Source: JBKHJA01 sp046538375
GTDB taxonomy: Bacteria; Acidobacteriota; Aminicenantia; Aminicenantales; Aminicenantaceae
Assembly: GCA_046538375.1 (NCBI GenBank)
Contig: JBKHJA010000103.1
Span: 1-9,107, forward strand
Direction of reading: 5' to 3'
Length of the DNA: 9,107 bases
The notes under the pieces are model-generated. The model made no database searches. It had not been told where the DNA came from and saw only the letters and a list, made by a program, of their open reading frames with translations. The translations under genes were made by a program, and so were the position numbers. Positions 5,881 to 9,107 of the stretch are shown here, one piece after another. Every line of letters starts with the position of its first letter. The stretch's first letter is position 1.

Positions 5881-7611
5881 TTAGACCTCCGAATCTCTCA
5901 CTGTTTCTCTCACCACTTCTTCCAGGGAAGTTATTCCCTGTTTTATCTTCTCCAGCCCGCTCCGACGCAAGGTGAGCATACCCTGCTCCATGGCTTTCTT
6001 TTTTATCTGGAATGACTGAGCTCGGGCTAAAATCAGATTTTTTATCTCATCTGTGATCTCCAGAACTTCAAAAATACCAATCCTCCCTTTATACCCGGTT
6101 TGATGACAGAGACTGCAGCCGTTGGGCTTATACACTTTCACCTCCTTGGCTTCATCGGGGTTAAATCCTATTTCCACCAGAGCCTCAGAGGTCAATTTGT
6201 GTTCAGCGCGGCATTTTCTGCACAATTTTCTCACCAGCCTCTGGGCCACAATCAGAATGATGGAATCCGCAATAAGGTAAGGCTCCACATTCATGTTGAT
6301 GAGCCTGGCCACGGAGGAGGCCGCGTCATTGGTGTGCAAGGTGGAAAATACCAAATGTCCGGTGAGGGCCGCTTTTATGGCGATATCCACAGTCTCATAA
6401 TCCCTCATCTCACCCACCAGCATGATATCGGGATCCTGCCGAAGGAAGCTCCTTAAAGAGGCAGAAAAATTCAAACCGATTTCTTCTTTAATATTGACCT
6501 GGTTGACTCCGTGCATATGAAACTCCACCGGGTCCTCGGCAGTCATAATATTTTTTTCCATGGAATTCAGGGTGGAAATGGCGGAATACAGAGTATTGGT
6601 CTTTCCACTCCCTGTGGGTCCGGTAACCAGAACAATACCCCAGGGCCGGAGGATGTTCCGTCTAAAAACTTCGAGCGACTTCTCTTCAAAGCCCAGTTGG
6701 GAGAGGTCCAACTTCAACATGGCTTTATCCAGAATACGAACCACCACCTTTTCCCCGAATACGGCAGGCACAGTGGAAACTCTCATATCTATATCTTTCC
6801 GATCCCCGTTATCCAGTTTTATTCTCATCCTGATCTGTCCGTCCTGGGGCAATCTCTTTTCAGCAATGTCCATGTTGGCCAATATTTTTACTCGAGAGGT
6901 GACCGGATTCTTGAATTTCATAGCCAGATTCATCATTTCATACAGAGTCCCATCTAATCGGTATCTTACCCGAAATGAACGCCTGTAGGGCTCAAAGTGT
7001 ACATCACTGGCTCCCTTCCTTATGGCGTCAATCAGGACCGTGTTGACCAAAGTGACCACTGGTGCCTCTTCGCTGGATTGAACAAGCTCCTCGATGTCAT
7101 AATCCTCTTCTTCTTCGATGACCTTGACGGTTGAGTCTTCGGCCTGTTCAATCTCATCAAGTATCTTTTTAGCTCTTATGGAATCCGTGGTGCCATAATA
7201 TTTGTTTATGGCATTCATAATTCTTGATCCTGAAGAGATTACGGGTTGGATACTTAATCCTGTCCTGAACTTGATATCTTCGATTATCTCCAGATCAGTG
7301 GGATCAACCATGGCCAGGGTTAAAAAGGATTGAATCCGATGAATGGGCATGACCATATATTTTTTGGCAATTTCTACAGGAACAAGGCCGATCACATCAG
7401 CATAAATATCAAACTGGTCGAGATCAATATAAGGATAACCCAATTGACGGCTCAGAGCCTTGGCTATCTCGTCTTCTGAAAGGTAGCCAAGGCTGACCAC
7501 CGCTGTCCAAACAGAAACCTCGTTCTTCTTCTGGTACTCCAAGGCGGATTTCAACTGATCAGCATTGATGACTTTTTCTCTTAAAAGAAGTTCACCCAGA
7601 TTCGATCTCAT
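5881..7611 (-). CDS. pilB: Pilus extension ATPase PilB
   Basis: A 576-residue hexameric ATPase that powers pilin polymerisation. The N-terminal MshEN-like region (about 1-140) is followed by an acidic linker (about 150-182) and the T2SSE core. The core has Walker A GPTGSGKT (331-338), Asp box TAEDPVE (357-363), Walker B LRQDPDIMLVGEMRD (390-404) and His box TGHLVFSTLHTND (417-429). A zinc tetracysteine site (C464, C467, C499, C502) precedes GYKGRIGIFEVL, characteristic of PilB/GspE/MshE. The start at 7611 has a weak AAAGG about 8 nt upstream. The stop is 1 nt before pilT. Both MshEN repeats lack the RLG arginine. It is the first clear gene of the pilus operon. Confidence 0.96.
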   Translation of the reverse strand: MRSNLGELLLREKVINADQLKSALEYQKKNEVSVWTAVVSLGYLSEDEIAKALSRQLGYPYIDLDQFDIYADVIGLVPVEIAKKYMVMPIHRIQSFLTLAMVDPTDLEIIEDIKFRTGLSIQPVISSGSRIMNAINKYYGTTDSIRAKKILDEIEQAEDSTVKVIEEEEDYDIEELVQSSEEAPVVTLVNTVLIDAIRKGASDVHFEPYRRSFRVRYRLDGTLYEMMNLAMKFKNPVTSRVKILANMDIAEKRLPQDGQIRMRIKLDNGDRKDIDMRVSTVPAVFGEKVVVRILDKAMLKLDLSQLGFEEKSLEVFRRNILRPWGIVLVTGPTGSGKTNTLYSAISTLNSMEKNIMTAEDPVEFHMHGVNQVNIKEEIGLNFSASLRSFLRQDPDIMLVGEMRDYETVDIAIKAALTGHLVFSTLHTNDAASSVARLINMNVEPYLIADSIILIVAQRLVRKLCRKCRAEHKLTSEALVEIGFNPDEAKEVKVYKPNGCSLCHQTGYKGRIGIFEVLEITDEIKNLILARAQSFQIKKKAMEQGMLTLRRSGLEKIKQGITSLEEVVRETVRDSEV

Positions 7612-7616
7612 TCCGC

Positions 7617-7802
7617 TTACCTTTTATCCCTAAGAGGCAGCAATTTGACAATTCTTGTTAAAACCTGAATCTCATACATACAAGACGAAACCCTGTTTTG
7701 AATTTTCTCTTTCTCTATTCGAATTATGGCCATAGTGTCGACAGCGAATATAAGTTCATTCTCACATCAAAATCCTGCTCTGATATTTATTGAATTCCGC
7801 AT
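7617..7802 (-). other. Possible small reading frame interrupted by one TGA, in the pilB leader
   Basis: The minus strand has GGAGG-CAAA-ATG (start at 7802), a strong ribosome site. The frame encodes 11 residues (MRNSINIRAGF), meets a TGA at 7769-7767, then stays open for 49 more sense codons to TAA at 7619-7617, five nt before the pilB ATG. An in-frame ATG at 7733 opens a 38-residue basic peptide (MAIIRIEKEK to PLRDKR) with no ribosome site of its own. I recognise no family. It may be a leader peptide that ends at TGA, a small gene broken by a nonsense change, a recoded TGA, or chance. A leader peptide or chance seems likeliest. Confidence 0.25.
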
Positions 7803-7855
7803 TTTGCCTCCGTAAAAATCTTTAATTATGATTTCCGTTTCAAAGGATACGAAGC

Positions 7856-7868
7856 GACAAAAATTGTC
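7856..7868. promoter_or_regulatory. GACA-N5-TGTC palindrome upstream of pilB
   Basis: An exact third copy of the palindrome seen twice in front of pilA, with the same 5-nt spacer (AAAAT). It lies 245 bp before the pilB start codon. It may bind PilR or another regulator that shares the site; binding is inferred from the repeat alone. The flanking TTGACA on the minus strand lacks a matching -10, so a σ70 promoter is not supported there. Confidence 0.45.
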
Positions 7869-8022
7869 AAAAAGGTATGAGAGCATTCATTCATGAATAA
7901 ATGGGCCCAATTTCACGTAAGATGTTATTTCCATTTAAAATAGGACATTATCAGCGTTCATATTTTTATAGAGGTCAGGGGAGAAGTAAATAACCTTTAG
8001 GGATGATTCCCAGGGTGATATT

Positions 8023-8040
8023 TTAATCTGTAGAGATTAA
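8023..8040. repeat. Short perfect inverted repeat
   Basis: TTAATCT (8023-8029) and AGATTAA (8034-8040) form a 7-bp stem around GTAG. It is AT-rich and has no U-tract on the minus strand, so it is not a typical intrinsic terminator. Its role is unknown. Confidence 0.4.
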
Positions 8041-8050
8041 TTGAAAAATT

Positions 8051-8078
8051 TTGTCACTTTCATGATGACAAAACTGTC
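8051..8078. repeat. Nested TGTCA/TGACA inverted repeats
   Basis: TTTTGTCA and TGACAAAA form a perfect 8-bp inverted repeat with a 9-nt spacer. The inner TGACA also pairs with a following TGTC at 4-nt spacing (8067-8078), one base short of the GACA-N5-TGTC form found elsewhere in the window. This is a possible operator; no protein can be named with confidence. Confidence 0.4.
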
Positions 8079-8106
8079 AACAGCAAAGGGAAGCATCCCC
8101 AAAACC

Positions 8107-8158
8107 GTGATGATTATGAAAATTAATTGTAAGGGGTGAGGGATGGGGGGTGAGGAAG
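8107..8158 (-). terminator. C-rich, G-free RNA segment: candidate Rho (rut) site after the glycosyltransferase
   Basis: In the minus-strand transcript this 52-nt segment contains no G and 23 C residues, starting about 30 nt past the glycosyltransferase stop. Such C-rich, unstructured RNA is what Rho loads on. On the plus strand it appears as two GGGGTGAGG repeats (8133-8141 and 8147-8155). No intrinsic terminator is visible for this unit, so Rho-dependent ending is the simplest reading. It is an inference from composition. Confidence 0.4.
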
Positions 8159-8189
8159 CCCCTATCACGGAAAAAGAGATGCTTACACA

Positions 8190-8909
8190 TCAAAGAAGGG
8201 CCCTTGACTTCTCCTTCCGCCACAGCTTAAACACATGATAAAACCTGTAAAAGCCTTCATAGGGTAAGCTGAATTTGCTTTCTCTGCGGTCCTCACAGCT
8301 TACAGGAATTTGAACAATCTGATTCCCGCTTTTCCTCAGACAGTGGATCAAGTTCAGGACATAGCCTGTCCCTGGATCAATGTGATTCAAATGCGGCAGA
8401 ACCGCTGGGCGCCGATAAGCCTTAGCCCCGATAGAATAATCGGAATACTGCAGTCCCACCAAATTCCTGACCAGCCAAATGTAGGCATCACTGCCCACAC
8501 GACGCAGCCGAGAGCGCAGTTCTGTGCCCGCTTTTTTAGAACCGATCACCATGTCGTACTTATCCAGCAATCCCAAGGCTCGGCGGATAAAAGAAAGATC
8601 AATGGTCAGATCCATATCTAAACATATGATCTTTTGGTGGCAGCACATTTCCGCCGCCTGTTTGAAGACCGTACCCACCACTCCTTTTTGGGGAAGGCTG
8701 AAGAATTTTATGTGGGAATACTCACGGGCCAATCTCCACCCTAAAACATCTGTCCTGTCTGTGGAGCCATTGCTTCCGATGATTATCTCGGAACAGAGCC
8801 TCTGATTATCCAGAAGACGAAGCAGATAAAGGCAGTTTTCTCTCAGGATTTCCTGCTCGTTATAAACAGGGATGATGATAGAAACATCCTCTACCCTAGA
8901 AATGGTCAT
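8190..8909 (-). CDS. Family 2 glycosyltransferase (DPM1/polyprenol-phosphate type)
   Basis: A 239-residue GT-A fold glycosyltransferase. VSIIIPVYNE (9-18) is the standard opening strand and loop. GSNGSTDRT (45-53) matches the nucleotide-binding loop, LDMDL (97-101) is the DXD-type metal site, and IGSKK (122-126) follows as in dolichol/polyprenol-phosphate sugar transferases. EDRRESKFS (206-214) resembles the C-terminal acceptor-side motif of that group. There is no C-terminal membrane segment, so it is a soluble or peripheral enzyme of DPM1 length. The donor sugar and acceptor cannot be told. The ATG overlaps the upstream TPR gene's TGA as ATGA and has no clear ribosome site of its own, which implies translational coupling. 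It ends well before the pilus genes, so a role in pilin glycosylation is possible but unsupported. Confidence 0.85.
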   Translation of the reverse strand: MTISRVEDVSIIIPVYNEQEILRENCLYLLRLLDNQRLCSEIIIGSNGSTDRTDVLGWRLAREYSHIKFFSLPQKGVVGTVFKQAAEMCCHQKIICLDMDLTIDLSFIRRALGLLDKYDMVIGSKKAGTELRSRLRRVGSDAYIWLVRNLVGLQYSDYSIGAKAYRRPAVLPHLNHIDPGTGYVLNLIHCLRKSGNQIVQIPVSCEDRRESKFSLPYEGFYRFYHVFKLWRKEKSRALL

Positions 8910-9106
8910 CGGACCAAAGTGGAAAAACGGCTCTGGGGAAATCTTGTTTTGAGTTCATCAAACAATGCCTTGGCCTTTTGTTCATCTCCCAAGTGCTGAT
9001 AACTCAGGCCTATATGATACAGGATTTCATCGGCCGAACGGCTTTCTGGATAGCGGTCTAAAAAATCTCTCCAGATTGAAATAGCTCTTCTCCATTTTTT
9101 CTTTTT
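8906..9106 (-). CDS. TPR-repeat protein, C-terminal fragment (runs off the window)
   Basis: The last 66 residues of a longer protein whose start lies beyond the window edge. The sequence has the form of TPR units of the BamD/YbgF (TPR_6) type: AISIWRDFLDRYPESRSADE, then ILYHIGLSYQHLGDEQKAKA, then LFDELKTRFPQSRFSTLVR and stop. The pattern of paired helices, each closing in YP.S or FP.S, is characteristic. Such proteins are usually scaffolds, often periplasmic or lipoprotein, but the missing N-terminus prevents a location call. Its TGA overlaps the glycosyltransferase ATG, so the two are cotranscribed. The frame is supported by the TPR consensus along its whole length. Confidence 0.8.
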   Translation of the reverse strand, partial: KKKKWRRAISIWRDFLDRYPESRSADEILYHIGLSYQHLGDEQKAKALFDELKTRFPQSRFSTLVR

Positions 9107-9107
9107 A

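Larger units (their letters stand above)
7612..8189. other. 578-bp region without a convincing gene between the glycosyltransferase and pilB
   Basis: This region separates two minus-strand units and should contain the pilB promoter and the end of the upstream transcript. It holds a G-free RNA stretch just past the glycosyltransferase, TGTC/GACA inverted repeats (8051-8078, 7856-7868, partial 7647-7659), short palindromes (TATGGCCATA at 7725-7734, TGTCGACA at 7736-7743, ATTCATGAAT) and an interrupted small frame. I searched the minus strand for the σ54 GG-N10-GC spacing and found only one poor match (near 8093-8106), and I see no good -35/-10 pair. The pilB promoter therefore remains unplaced. 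Confidence 0.8.

Noticed and set aside
7733..7769. Selenocysteine insertion at the TGA in the pilB leader
   Set aside because: A weak hairpin can be drawn just after the TGA (GAAT with ATTC), but it begins too close to the codon and lacks a clear bacterial SECIS loop. No known selenoprotein motif is recognisable.
7799..7811. σ54-like GG...GC element on the minus strand ahead of pilB
   Set aside because: The interval between GG and GC is 9 nt, not 10, which is known to impair σ54 promoters strongly. The G-rich part is better explained as a ribosome binding site.
8092..8107. Second σ54-like element on the minus strand
   Set aside because: GG and GC are correctly spaced, but the rest of the consensus matches poorly, and the nearby TGTC repeats lie downstream of it rather than upstream.
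7612..8189. c-di-GMP (GEMM) riboswitch in the pilB leader
   Set aside because: GEMM riboswitches occur upstream of pilus genes in related bacteria, but the conserved core was not found on either strand here.
1570..8805. Several plus-strand open frames of 64-148 codons opposite pilR, pilS, pilC, pilT, pilB and the glycosyltransferase
   Set aside because: All lie antisense to well-identified genes, have no recognisable domains, and are explained as shadows of the coding strand.

Overview
The window carries a compact type IV pilus (T4P) locus read entirely from the minus strand, in transcription order pilB, pilT, pilC, pilS, pilR, pilA. Upstream of it lies the end of an unrelated two-gene unit (a TPR protein and a family 2 glycosyltransferase). 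Gene content and order match the pilB-pilT4-pilC-pilS-pilR-pilA arrangement known from Geobacter and relatives. The base composition is moderate, the pilus machine is of the diderm kind and the sensor/regulator pair is σ54-type. These point to a Gram-negative of the Desulfobacterota or Acidobacteriota/Aminicenantes sort, but the phylum cannot be fixed from this window.

Layout, from high to low coordinates: 9106-8906, 3' part of a TPR protein; 8909-8190, a DPM1-like glycosyltransferase overlapping it by ATGA; 8189-7612, a 578-bp region with no convincing gene, but with a G-free (rut-like) segment, several TGTC/GACA inverted repeats and a UGA-interrupted small reading frame ending 5 nt before pilB; 7611-781, five closely spaced genes (pilB extension ATPase, pilT retraction ATPase, pilC platform protein, pilS sensor kinase, pilR σ54 activator); 780-649, the pilA control region; 648-106, pilA; 60-24, an intrinsic terminator.

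How it works together: PilB and PilT drive pilus extension and retraction through PilC. PilS senses a membrane signal and phosphorylates PilR. PilR should then activate σ54 polymerase at pilA. The control region shows this directly. A full-consensus -24/-12 element (710-695) places the start of transcription near 684. About 106 and 127 bp upstream, inside the 3' end of pilR, are two tandem palindromes GACA-N5-TGTC whose centres are 21 bp (two helical turns) apart. A third exact copy lies upstream of pilB.

Most of the window is a familiar system. The parts worth a second look are the PilR-site architecture, the pilB leader, the GspG-like C-terminal half of the pilin, the missing PAS domain in PilS and the altered N-terminal nucleotide-binding motifs in PilB.
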